A stretch of 64,000 bases of DNA. Origin: Actinomycetota bacterium (GTDB lineage Bacteria; Actinomycetota; Acidimicrobiia; Acidimicrobiales; Microtrichaceae). The notes beneath the pieces are model-generated. The model was not told the DNA's origin and made no database searches. It saw only the letters and a list, made by a program, of their open reading frames with translations. Position numbers and translations under genes: made by a program. Location of the stretch: NCBI GenBank assembly GCA_016703525.1, contig JADJBW010000001.1, positions 62,001 to 126,000 on the forward strand, in the 5' to 3' direction. This document shows, in pieces, positions 25,726 through 36,160 of the stretch (positions are counted from its first letter, which is position 1; each line of letters starts with the position of its first letter).

Positions 25726-28700
25726 TCAGCGCCGTTGCGGCCAGCGTTGAGCGACGTACTTGGCCTTCTCGTCGGGGTCGGTGAACTCATGGGTGCCGTT
25801 GCCGGTGCGCACGTAGAAGGCCGTCTTGGTCTCGTGTTGTCCCGCCTTGTTGACGCGGGTCACCTTCGCGTCGACGGGATGGCCGGACGGCCGGACGTGT
25901 ACCCGGCACAGGTCGTGGCCGTCCACATGGTGGATCTGCACGGTCACGTTCGTCACCGCGGCCTCGCCCATCGAGTTCCGCACGATCTGGCCGAGGTGGA
26001 GTTGGAACTGATCGGCGTCGTCCTTGCCGTCCTTGTGCAAGGTCGCGTAGTCGGCGTCGAGTCCGTGCACCGTGCCGGTGTCGGTCACGCCGATGAGGAG
26101 GGTGCCGCCGTCGCGTGCGTTCATGAACGCGGCGACCGTCTTGAGTACCGGGACTTCGAGGAGCTTGTCGATCGCGCCGTCGGTGTCGTGGGTGCGCAGG
26201 GTGGCCTTGTATTCGACCCACTGCGACTCCTTCGGCGGCGGGCCGAGCAGGTCGCCGATCGGGCAGTGTTCTTGGTTCGCGACCTTGGCTTTCGCCTGGA
26301 TGAGCGGCTGATACGCGGCGAGGACCATCGCTTGGAGGTCGGCGTTGTCGACGTAGCGCAAGGTCATCGCTTCGGCGATGCCCATCTGTTCGACCACGGC
26401 CTTCATGAATTCGTTGCCCAGGAAGATCCCGAAGTTCTCGGGCGTGTTCGCGGCGGCGGCCTGTTGCACATCGGCGCGCCCGGCGAGCTTGGCGGCGACG
26501 GTGTCGAAGAACAGCCGGTCCTCGGGCGCCCAGTCGGTGCCGTGCTTCTCGTTGATCCGGTCGATGATGACCGACAGCGGTTCCTCGTCGGGGTCTTTGG
26601 GTTTGCCCCCGCCTTCGGGGAACGTGACGGGCAGTTCGCCGTTGCCGCCCTCGGCCGACACCGACCCGTCGAAGGTCAACTCGACGCGCAGATGCGACAG
26701 TTCGACGGCGTCGCCGAGGTCGAGACCGCCTGCGGTCGGTGGGCGGATGAACATGGCGAGGGCCTTGCCGAACAGGTAGTCGCGTTCGAGCTTCGTGTCG
26801 CCGAACGCGACGACCTGCGACAGGAACGCGTACACGCGGATGAACCGGTCGAGGGCGTCGCGGAACGCGGCCTGCTCCTCCTCGTCGAGGTTGTGGGTGA
26901 ACCGGTCGATCGCCGGGGCGAGCGCGGCGTGGACCTGCGCGGTGTTGTTGTCCATGCCGGGAAGGAGCAGCGCGGCGACGCAACGCTCCACTTCGTCGGG
27001 CCACAAGATGGCGTACGCGTCGAGCGCGTGACGCGAGTCGTACAACAGGTTGGGGTCGGTCGGCGGCGCGACGGTCGATTCGAACCACGGCTCGAACGCG
27101 TCCCGCACGGCGTCGGCCTCGTTGCGGAAGTCGAGCACGAACGTGCCGTCTTTGTGGGGGTGGGTCCGGTTGAGCCGCGACAGCGTCTGCACCGCGCCGA
27201 GGCCGGTGAGCACCTTGTCGACATACATGGCGTATAGCAACGGCTGATCGAACCCGGTCTGGTACTTCTCCGCCACGACGAGGAAGTGCCAGTCGCCGCC
27301 GTCGAAGCGCTCGGCGGTTTGGGTGTCGGGGAACCCGTTCATCTGCGACTCGGTGTGCTCGACGCCGTCGTCGTCCACCGTTCCGCTGAACGCCACGAGG
27401 ATGCCCACGTCGCTGTAGCCCATGGCGTTCACATACTTGTCGAGCGCCAGCTTGTAGCGGACGGCATGCAGTCGCGACGACGCTACGACCATCGCCTTGG
27501 GCCTGCCTCCGATCTTGTGGCGCACGTGATTGCGGAAGTGTTCGACGATCACCTCGGCCTTCTGGGCGAGGTTGTGGTCGTGCAGGGTCACGAACCGGGC
27601 GATCGCGGCGCGTGCTTTCGCCGTGTCGAACTCGGGGTCGTCCGCGATGCGCTTCTCGATCTCCCAGTACGTCTTGTAGGTGACGTAGTTGGCCAGCACG
27701 TCGAGGATGAACCCTTCCTCGATCGCCTGGCGCATCGAGTACAGGTGGAACGCTTCGTGCCGGTTCGTCGTCGGGTTGCGGCGCCCGAACAGCTCCAACG
27801 TTCGGCTGGTCGTTCGGCTCGGGCGGCGCTCCGAGGACCGCCTTCATCTTCGTGGCGGCGTCGCCGGTCTGCGACGAGTGGGCCTCGTCGATGATCACCG
27901 CGTACCGGCGCGTCGGGAGATCGTCGATCTTGTCCATCACGAACGGGAACTTCTGCAACGTCGTGATGATCACCCGCGCCTGTTCCCCGGCGAGCGCTTC
28001 GGCGAGCTGCTGGGAGTTCTCGTCGATCTTGCGCACCACGCCGCGCACGTGGTCGAACTGGTAGATCGTGTCCTGCAGCTGCTTGTTCAAGATGACCCGG
28101 TCGGTCACCACGATCACCTTGTCGAACACCTTCTCGTCGGCGTCGTTGTGCAGCGACGACAGCCGGTGTGCCAGCCAGGCGATCGAGTTCGACTTCCCCG
28201 ACCCCGCCGAGTGCTGCACCAGGTATTTCTGACCGGCGCCCTCGGCTTTGGCCGCTGCTTCGAGGCGCAACACGGCGTCCCACTGGTGGAACCTCGGGAA
28301 GATCGTGAGCCCCGGCGACTTCGATCCCTTAGCGGGCTGTTCGACGTGCACGAAGCGGCCGAGAATGTCGAGCCACGCGTCGCGCCGCCACACGCGCTCC
28401 CACAGGTAGGCGGTGCGGTGCCCGTCGGGGTTTGGCGGGTTGCCCGCGCCGCCAGCGTCGCCGAGGTTGAACGGCAGGAACCGGGTGGCCGCGCCGTGCA
28501 GGCGCGTGGTCATCGCGGCGGTCTCGGTGTCGACCGCGAAGTGCACGACGGCGCGGCGGGCGAGGGTCCGGTTCAACGGGTCGCGGTCCTTGCGGTACTG
28601 CGCCTTGGCGTCCTCGACGCTCTGGCCCGTCAACGGGTTCTTCAACTCGACGGTCGCCACCGGCAGGCCGTTCACGAACAGCGCCAGGTCGATGGTCTTG

Positions 28701-29128
28701 GTCGACTCCGGGTCGAACGGCAGTTGCCGCGTGACGGTGAGCCGGTTCGCCGCGTACCGCTCTGCGAGCACCGGGTTGTGGCCATGCGCCGGGCGGAAGT
28801 ACGCCAACTGGATGGTGACGCCGTGGTCGACCACGCCGCGGCGCAGCACCTCGATGGTGCCGCGGCTGTCGAGTTCCTTGGCGAGGCGGTCGACGAACTT
28901 CGACTGCGCGTGGTTCGGGTCGCCGCCGTGCAGGCTGACCAACCGGTCCCACAGTTCGGGCTGCGTTGCGCCGATGAAGGCGAAGAGTTCGGCGGTGTCG
29001 GGCCTGGCGACCGGGTCGAAGTCACGGGGCGGCGTCTGGGCCATCCCGTGCTTCGCCTCGCGGTATCCGCCGTGGGCAACCAGGTGGTCGCACACGAACC
29101 GTTCGAGATCGGCCTCCATCGGCTTCAT
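25726..29128 (-). pseudogene. hsdR: Type I restriction subunit HsdR with C-terminal AlbA_2 domain, interrupted by deletion
   Basis: The N-terminal endonuclease domain has TVELKNPLTGQ. The motor domain has the Walker A site QHSAGSGKSNSIAWLAHRL and VIIDEAHSSQTG. The frame then breaks at about 27797, right after NDQPN. The next frame resumes at TLELFGRRNP and continues LYSMRQAIEEGFILDVL to the end. Family members have about 13 residues (FFAFTATPKPK-like, helicase motif III) between these points, so about 41 bp are missing. After the helical domain an extra AlbA_2/Schlafen-like domain (SQWVEYKATLR ... GGTLLIGVTDTG) ends the protein. The ATG overlaps the fic stop. Confidence 0.85.
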
Positions 29129-30294
29129 AGGGTCTCTTCAAGCTCGATTTCGTCGCGGATGATTTCAGCAATGATGGCCGAAGCAGCCCATCGGCGACGC
29201 CCACGTTGGCCGGGCGGCCGTTCGGTGAGCACACCGTGGTCGGCGAGGGCCGTGAGCAGTCGCATGGCTGTCGGCTTTGAGACGCCGAGGCGTTGCTCGA
29301 CGAGGCGCGTGGTCAACATCGGGCGTTCGAACGCTAGGTCGACGACCTTGACCGTCTGGCCCCGGATGGTGGCCGCGACGCCCCGGTATTGCTCACGGAG
29401 GTCGACAAGTCGTTCGGCGCGCGCGAGCGCGTCGGCCGACTGCCGCTCGACCCCTTGGAGGAAGAACAGCAGCCAAGCGTCGAGGTCGCCGCGTTCGCGG
29501 ACACCTTGAAGGAGTTGGTAGTACTGATCTCGTTGCTGCTCGAACCACGGCGACAGGTAGAGCAACGGTGCAGGAAGACGACGCCGGTGCATCAAGATCA
29601 GCACGATCAGCAACCGCCCCATTCGGCCGTTGCCGTCGAGGAACGGGTGGATCGTCTCGAACTGATAGTGCAACAACGCACACTCGATCAGCGGCGAGGT
29701 GTGCTGATCCTCGTGGATGTACCGCTCCCAATCGCTGAGGAGGTCTCCGACCATCTCGAACGGCGGGGGAACGAACTCCGCTGTCTGAATCGAAGCGCCA
29801 CCGTGGCCAACCCAGTTCTGGCTGCGGCGAAGCTGCCCCGGTGCACGATCGCGACCGCGAACACCGGCGAGCAACAGTTCATGCAACTCGCGGACGAGCC
29901 GAGTGCTCAACGGCAACTGCTCGACGCGTTCGACGCCGTAGTTCAAGGCGCGGACGTAGTTGAGTGTCTCTTCGAGATCGGCGTTCGGGAGGTCGTCGGT
30001 TGTGGTCAGTTCGAAGAGTTCAGGATGGGTCACCTGCGTTCCCTCGATGCGGGTTGACGCGACGGCCTCGCGCTGCAGAAACGGCCGAGCCAACAGGAGC
30101 GGATCGGGGAGCAGCCGACCGGCGCCGGACAGCCTGCCGAGCGCCGATTCGGCGTCTGCGAGCTGGGCCACAACGGCTGATCCGACCTCAAGGTGGCGCG
30201 GCAGCGGGTTTGGGACGTACGTCACGTACCCGTGGGCGCCGGCGGTTCGCACTGCGCTGCCGAACTGGGTCTTCGCGTACCGGGCAGCGTCCAT
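29125..30294 (-). CDS. Fic-family AMPylase/regulator
   Basis: 389 aa. The Fic core HPFLDGNGRMGR (about residues 210-221) includes the catalytic His and phosphate-binding GNGR. The N-terminal region has STRIEGT, matching the auto-inhibitory motif (S/T)xxxE(G/N), so this is a class II self-inhibited Fic. The C terminus is a winged helix (LVEQRLGVSKPTAMRLLTALADHGVL). Fic enzymes transfer AMP from ATP to Tyr/Thr. It lies inside the hsd operon and overlaps the hsdR start, a recurrent arrangement. Confidence 0.9.
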   Translation of the reverse strand: MDAARYAKTQFGSAVRTAGAHGYVTYVPNPLPRHLEVGSAVVAQLADAESALGRLSGAGRLLPDPLLLARPFLQREAVASTRIEGTQVTHPELFELTTTDDLPNADLEETLNYVRALNYGVERVEQLPLSTRLVRELHELLLAGVRGRDRAPGQLRRSQNWVGHGGASIQTAEFVPPPFEMVGDLLSDWERYIHEDQHTSPLIECALLHYQFETIHPFLDGNGRMGRLLIVLILMHRRRLPAPLLYLSPWFEQQRDQYYQLLQGVRERGDLDAWLLFFLQGVERQSADALARAERLVDLREQYRGVAATIRGQTVKVVDLAFERPMLTTRLVEQRLGVSKPTAMRLLTALADHGVLTERPPGQRGRRRWAASAIIAEIIRDEIELEETL

Positions 30295-30419
30295 CAGGCC
30301 AGGGTACGACCATAACGAACGGGACGCATGCCTTTAGGGTCGAAGGTTGACCGTAACGGCGACGTTATGGTCCGGCCACCGGATTCCGACGCGTTGCTGA
30401 CTCGCTGCCTCGACCCGCA

Positions 30420-30536
30420 CTATCGGCCGTGCAGGGCCTCTCCGACGACGCGCTTGCGACGCGCCAAGGCTGCGGCTGGCGAGACCGGGGCGCCGGCCAT
30501 GAACCCTTCGAGAATGGCCTCGGTCGGCTCGCTCAC
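30420..30536 (-). CDS. 38-aa ORF overlapping the hsdS end
   Basis: A GTG at 30536 overlaps the hsdS stop (GTGA). It encodes 38 residues including EPTEAILEGFMAGAPVSPAAALARRKRVVGEAL. Not recognised. The coupling and helical pattern are the only support. The rest of 30295-30419 holds no gene. Confidence 0.3.
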   Translation of the reverse strand: MSEPTEAILEGFMAGAPVSPAAALARRKRVVGEALHGR

Positions 30537-31834
30537 GCCGCCACGCGCGGAATCTCCAGCTCACCCGTGACGGCCGCCGTGATGAGTGCCTGGCGGTGCT
30601 CGACGAGGAGCTCGATCTGGCGATGAAGCCGGTCGACTGTCCCGCCCACAACCCTGAGTCGGCTCCACACCGCCTCGACGATTCGGTCCTGCTCCTCAAC
30701 CGGTGGCAGGGGAACTCGGATCGATTCAACGTCGGGCATGTAGATCGTCTTGTGAGTGGAACCCATCGCAAGTCGGCCAAGGAGGTCGCCGCGCATCGCT
30801 CGAAGGCAGAGCAGCAAGAAGCGTGGGCGCAGCAGGAGCCCGCATGTCCACGTGACGATGTCCTGACTTGTCGCCATGTCCACGCCCATGATCGCTGAGT
30901 ACCCGGCCGACGCCGCTGTCCGGCACAGCACAACCGTATGCGCCGGGTGCAACACCGCCGAAGAGTTCGCCAACCCCAGCGCACTAATCCGCTCACGGGT
31001 GGTCGTCAGCGTTTCGAGCCGGTCCGACCGCATCTGAGAGACCTCGCCCGTCGTGACCCAAGGAATGGTGCAGTCGACCCACCACTCCGGGTGCTCCCGG
31101 CTCGGAGTGTGGCCGGTGCCGAGGTCAGCAACCAGCTTCAGCATCGCCTCGTCCCAGGAGTCTGGGCGGTCTGCCATCCAGGGAACCGACGACGGTACCC
31201 GGCGTTCGACGCCTGTGAGTAAACCCGACACCCCGTGTCTCACCACATCGTGGTACCGCTCGTCGAGGAGGTCGATGAGGCGGCGCTTCTTGGTGATGAG
31301 GGCGTCGATGCGGGCGGTCTCGGTGTCGAGGAAGTCGGCGATCGCCCGCTGCTCGCTCCAACGGTGGCCCAGGGAACGACACCGAGCCGATGATCGTGCC
31401 GTTGAGGTTCCGCAGGGGCATGAACTTGCCGCGACATTGCGATCTCGCCGGCGTAGAGCTCGAGTTCAGCAGGTACCAGATGAACCTGGAATCGGCGGTC
31501 CGCGACGCCGGAGGCGCTGCACGAAGTTGGCGAAGCACGGATGACGCGCGACCTCGGCGTCGCTACGATGGCCGTCTGGCCAAGGTGCTCTGGGCTTCCA
31601 CTCACTCACGACCACGAGGTCCCCCACCCTAGCGCTTCTTGCCGCTCCGGTCTCCGGAACGGATCGAACGGCGGGGTCGTCGATCTTCCATCCGCCGTCA
31701 AGCTGTACCTCCGTTGGATCGACCGAAAGCGACGGCAGATCGGTCAGCCTCATTCGGGACACCGGGCCCCAGGTGCCCGAAGGCGGTGTGGGCGAGCCAG
31801 CTTCAGCGGCTCTGGCGTCCAAAGGACGAGTCAC
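30533..31834 (-). pseudogene. hsdS: Type I specificity subunit HsdS, frameshifted
   Basis: It starts with a GTG at 31834 overlapping the hsdM stop. The first target-recognition part is read as VGDLVVVSEWKP, then the frame changes near 31480 to SRFIWYLLNSSS, a typical HsdS segment. It changes again near 31384, where PPL should lead into EQRAIADFLDTETARIDALITKK: four bases separate TTG and GAG instead of three. From there the second TRD (DSWDEAMLKLVADLGTGHTPSR) and the distal helical region PPVEEQDRIVEAVWSRL are intact. With two frame changes the protein is probably not made. Confidence 0.75.
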
Positions 31835-33831
31835 TCCGTCACCTCGGCGAGGAGCGCTTGGATCTCGGCTTCGAGTTGCTTGATCTCGGCGTCGATCTCG
31901 GCGAGGGGGCGGGGTGGGACGTACTTGTAGAAGTGGCGGGTGAGCGGGATCTCGTAGCCGAGCTTGGTCTTGTCGTAGTCCACCCACGCGTCGGGCACGT
32001 ACGGGATGACTTCGGCCTCCAGATAGTCGTCGACGGCGGTCCGGTACTCGACCGTCGCCAGCCGCGCGGCCGGGTCATGCTCGTACGCGACGCTCATCGC
32101 CGGCAGCGGCACGTTCTCGTTGTCGCGCAGGTCGGGGTCGGGTTCGGGGTTGCCCTTGCGGTCGGCGATCACCGGCGCCTCGGGGTCGCGCACGGCGAGC
32201 GCACTCACGATGGCCTTCGCATCGGCTGGCTTCAGCCCGGCGGGTTTGAGCGCGGCCGTGATCATCGCGGCGTCGAGTGGTCCCCGATTGGCCAGTTCGC
32301 CAAGCGCCGCCGGGACTGCGTCCTTCGCGGCGTCCGACATGCGGCCCCACGTCTTGGTCGCACGCACAGCGTCAAGCGTCTCAGCCGTGATCTCCCAGCG
32401 CAGTCGCATCGGCCGTTCAACGGTGATGCGCATGAAGCCGAACGCCTCGTTCGGGAACATCTTCACCCGATCGCCTTCGGTGAACCCGCCGTACAACCGG
32501 GTGATCTCGGCGATCTGCTCGTCCGCGATCTGCTTGCGTTTCTCGCCGAGGCTCTTGCGCATCTTCGTGAACAGGTCGCGCGCGTCGACGAGTTGCACCG
32601 TGCCGCGCCGCTCGGGGGCCTTGCGGTTCGTGACGACCCAGAAGTAGGTGCTGATGCCGGTGTTGTAGAACAACTGGTCGGGCAGCGCGACCACCGCCTC
32701 AAGCCAGTCGTTCTCAATGATCCACCTGCGGATCTCCGACTCGCCCGACCCCGCCGCGCCGGTGAACAGCGGCGAACCGTTGAACACGATCGCGAGGCGT
32801 GAGCCGCCCGCCTCGACCGGCTTCATCTTCGAGATCATGTGTTGGAGGAACAGGAAGCTGCCGTCGTTGATGCGCGGGAGTCCCGCCCCGAACCGTCCGG
32901 CGAACCCGAGCTTGTCGTGCTCGTCGCGGATCGGGTCGGCGACCTTCTTCCACTCGACCCCGAACGGCGGGTTGGCGAGCAGGTAGTCGAAGTGGGCGCC
33001 CCGGTGGCCGTCCTCGGAGAACGAGTTGCCATACGCGATGTTCGACGCGTCCTGACCCTTGAGCATCATGTCGGACCGGCAGATCGCGTACGTCTCGGCG
33101 TTGAGCTCCTGGCCGTACACCGCGAGGCGGGCCTCGGGGTTGAGCTGGCGGATGTGCTCCTCGGCGACCGACAACATGCCGCCGGTGCCGCACGCCGGGT
33201 CGAAGATCGTCTTCACGATGCCGGGCTTGGTCAGGAGCGGATCGTCGTCGATGAACAACAGGTTCACCATGAGCTTGATGACTTCGCGCGGCGTGAAGTG
33301 CTCGCCCGCCGTCTCGTTCGACAACTCGGAGAACTTCCGGATCAGCTCCTCGTACAGGTACCCCATCTCCAAGTTGGAGACCGCGTCGGGGTGGAGGTCG
33401 AGGTCGGCGAACCTCGAGATCACGAGGTACAGCAGGTTGGCTCGGTCGAGTCGGGCGATCTGCGTCTCGAACTCGAACTTGGCGACGATGTCGGCGGCGA
33501 CCGTGGAGAACCCGGTGATGTAGCCGCGAAGGTTGTCGGCCAGGTTTTCGGGGTCGTCGAGCAGTCGGCGGAAGTCGAGCTTGGAGGTGTTGAAGAACGC
33601 CTCACCCGCCGCGGCGCACAGGATCGGCTCGCGGTTCTCCAACGACGACGGGAGCTTCGCAGCCTGTTCGAGCACTTTCGCCTTGGTCGGTTCGAGCACG
33701 CAATCGAGGCGACGAAGCACCGTCAGCGGCAGGATCACCTTGCCGTACTCCGACTGCTTGTAGTCGCCGCGCAGCAGGTCGGCCACCGACCAGATGAACG
33801 CCGCGTTGTTGTTGATCGAGGCCGTGGACAT
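31831..33831 (-). CDS. hsdM: Type I restriction-modification methyltransferase HsdM
   Basis: 666 aa. N-terminal HsdM helical domain (AAFIWSVADLLRGDYKQSEYGKVILPLTVLRRLDCVL). The AdoMet-binding motif I is DPACGTGGML, and the N6-adenine catalytic motif IV is NPPFGVEWKK. A long C-terminal region has DYDKTKLGYEIPLTRHFYKYVPPRPL and a coiled coil. The reading frame is intact, unlike hsdS and hsdR. Without a working HsdS it would lack target specificity. First gene of the operon hsdM-hsdS-fic-hsdR. Confidence 0.93.
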   Translation of the reverse strand: MSTASINNNAAFIWSVADLLRGDYKQSEYGKVILPLTVLRRLDCVLEPTKAKVLEQAAKLPSSLENREPILCAAAGEAFFNTSKLDFRRLLDDPENLADNLRGYITGFSTVAADIVAKFEFETQIARLDRANLLYLVISRFADLDLHPDAVSNLEMGYLYEELIRKFSELSNETAGEHFTPREVIKLMVNLLFIDDDPLLTKPGIVKTIFDPACGTGGMLSVAEEHIRQLNPEARLAVYGQELNAETYAICRSDMMLKGQDASNIAYGNSFSEDGHRGAHFDYLLANPPFGVEWKKVADPIRDEHDKLGFAGRFGAGLPRINDGSFLFLQHMISKMKPVEAGGSRLAIVFNGSPLFTGAAGSGESEIRRWIIENDWLEAVVALPDQLFYNTGISTYFWVVTNRKAPERRGTVQLVDARDLFTKMRKSLGEKRKQIADEQIAEITRLYGGFTEGDRVKMFPNEAFGFMRITVERPMRLRWEITAETLDAVRATKTWGRMSDAAKDAVPAALGELANRGPLDAAMITAALKPAGLKPADAKAIVSALAVRDPEAPVIADRKGNPEPDPDLRDNENVPLPAMSVAYEHDPAARLATVEYRTAVDDYLEAEVIPYVPDAWVDYDKTKLGYEIPLTRHFYKYVPPRPLAEIDAEIKQLEAEIQALLAEVTE

Positions 33832-33959
33832 TTCGGTCAACGTAGACCGTGATGCCCGGGGCCAGCGAGGAAGCGCACGAGCCGCCGAAGGACGGGCAAG
33901 ACCGGCCGACGCGGCGACGCGCCGTGGCCGACCGTGCATCGAGCCGCCGGGCCTCGGCG

Positions 33960-35993
33960 CTACGGCTGTGACGTCGCGACGGGGTGCCCCGTCGCCGAGG
34001 TCTCCCTCAGGTCGACGACCAACTCCTCCCACTCATCGGCGAGCAGATCGCGCACCAACAGGTGACGGAACTGGAACCCGCCGCCCACCTGCCGCAAGAC
34101 ACCCCGCCCGGCCGCCCACACGAGAAAGCCGGCCGGATCGCTCGGCAGGTACCCCGCTCGCCGCAACTCCCGACGCTTCAACGACTGCAGCACCACGAAC
34201 CAGCCACCCGCTTCCAACCCGACCACCAACCCGCCCACCAACCCGACCACCAACCCGACCACCAACCCGACCACCAACCCGACCACCCACCCGCCCACCA
34301 CCCCGCCCACCAACCAACCGCCCGCCAACCCGAACACCAACCCGACCATCCGAAAGGAGCGCTGGGAGTCACGCCACGCCCCATCAATCGCGCTGCCGTC
34401 ATCTGCGACAACCGATCTACTGGCATCGGGCAAGACCAAGAGCACCAACCCGATCACCAACCCGAACACCAACCCGCCCGCCAACCCGAACACCTGTCTG
34501 GTCGCCAACCCGAGCATCAGGGAGCCCGACACAACCAAGATGGACCCCACAACACCCAGCCAGGGCCGGGGCCCGCGCCACCGCACAAGGCCGGACACCG
34601 TGGGGCGACCGAACCTCGCCCGGGTTGGCCGCGCATCGCCTGCGCTCCATCCCACCAACCCGAACACCAACCCGCCCGCCAACCCACCCCAACCCGCACC
34701 CCAACCCCCCCAACCCGCCCACCAACCCGCACGTCACCGCCACGCCGATTCGAAGAACCCGGGGCACCACCCGGCCACTCAGGTGCTCGAGGTAGAACGT
34801 CGTCGAATCGATGTGGCTGTTGCGGAGCGTGTGAGCGACCCATGCGAGCCAGCGCCGAGCGTCGCCCGCGGAATAGGCAGGGTCGGGCTTCGCGAGTTGC
34901 CGGTCGAGGTACGTCGTGAGAATCGCCCGCTCGATCGCCTCGCGGTCCTTGCCCAGCAGCGACGCGGGATCGGCCATCTCGGCGGCAAGGCTCAGCATCA
35001 GCGGCGACCGCAACACCGCACGCGCGGTCGCCCCCTTCCTGCCGGTCAACTGGCGCCAATCCCGCTGTCTCGATCCCAGCTCGCGCAGGTTGTCGATCAC
35101 GGCCTGTTCGGTGAGTGGAAGCACCGTGCACGCGCGCATGTGACCGAGGCGGCTGTGGGGGTGTCGATCGACAATCTGTTCGTACTCCGCGGTGCGGCAC
35201 GTGATCACGAGCGGTGCGGGGGCCGCCGGGGCGTCGGGAAGGCTCTCCAGCAGCACGTTGAGCGCATCGAGGCACGCCGACCGATGCTTGTCGTGCGCCT
35301 CGTCGAGCCCATCCAGCATCAACGCGAAGCGGTGGGTGTCGACGAGCGCCTGCGCGAGTGGTCGGTCATCGAGCCCGTACCCGCCGCCGTTCCGGTCGCA
35401 GAGCCGGTCGACCACCCATTCTCGGATCGGCGTGCCCGGAGTCCACCCCGACAGGTTGAGCACGAGCGGAATGGGCGCTGCGTCGTCGGCCTCGGTCGCC
35501 TTGGCGAGGTGGTCGATCAGGCTGAACAGCAGGGTCGTCTTGCCGCCGCCAGGATCCCCCGTGATCAGCAAGCGACCGCCAGCCGATCTGTAGGCGTCCT
35601 CGATGTTGGCCGTCGCCACGAGCGTCGGTTGTGCGTCGAGCGGGCGACGAACAAGTTCGACTGCCGGTTCGAGTTGAAGGTGCAGGAAGCCGGTCGGCTC
35701 GACGATCTGTTGGACCTGGCCGGAACTGCGCCCGCGAACGGCCTTCAGCAGCCTGGCTCGCATCGGCCCGGTCAACTCGATCGTGTCGCCACCAGCGGTG
35801 CCGTCGGGCCGGCGAACCAAATCCTTGAGCGAGTAGCCCGTGATCTGCGCGAGAGCAGCGGGCACCGCCAGGATCACCCCGAAAACCCCGATGAGAGCGA
35901 GCAGGGTTCCCACGAGAGCCCCGACGGCGCGGGCTCCTCCGCAAGCAAGGCCACCCGTGCCGCAACCGCAACGACCGCCGAGCCGGGGACCAT
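33960..35993 (-). pseudogene. NACHT-type NTPase with glycine-rich membrane repeats (copy A), frameshifted
   Basis: N-terminal membrane segment (TLLALIGVFGVILAVPAAL), then a NACHT domain: Walker A GDPGGGKTTLL, Walker B FALMLDGLDEA, sensor LVITCRTAEYEQI and a helical region with SPLMLSLAAEMADP. After EHLSGRVV comes a long Gly/Leu/Val region of several membrane passes. The frame shifts in its G-rich start (34680-34700), then continues to YLPSDPAGFLVWAAGRGVLRQVGGGFQFRHLLVRDLLA. Homology with copy B puts the start near the ATG at 35993, but that ATG is out of frame with the NACHT domain, so the start is uncertain. Confidence 0.75.
34216..34300. repeat. 12-bp tandem repeats encoding GLVV units
   Basis: Imperfect tandem copies of AACCCGACCACC in the plus strand, read on the minus strand as Gly-Leu-Val-Val. 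They form membrane helices of NACHT copy A. The repeat and the neighbouring GGGTTG runs are prone to slippage. Confidence 0.8.
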
Positions 35994-36086
35994 CGGCGCA
36001 ACCTACCCGACCGCGCTCCGCCGGTGAGGCGGTCACTCCGGGTGCGTATCGCCCCTCATACGAAAATGGGAAGCGCTCACCCCAAC

Positions 36087-36119
36087 ATTGCATGCGAAGT
36101 TGCATGTGAAGTTGTGTGT
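36087..36119. repeat. 12-bp direct repeats between the NACHT genes
   Basis: TTGCATGCGAAG is followed at once by TTGCATGTGAAG and a degenerate third unit. It lies in the spacer upstream of copy A and just downstream of copy B, where a promoter or operator of copy A would be. Confidence 0.5.
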
Positions 36120-36160
36120 GGCCACCGGCACGCCGCGACCGACGGTACGCCGGGCCGCTG

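Noticed and set aside
27689..29509. 606-aa plus-strand open frame
   Set aside because: Antisense to hsdR and fic; no recognisable domain.
34216..34300. CRISPR array
   Set aside because: Units are 12 bp, contiguous, without spacers, and encode GLVV in a membrane region.
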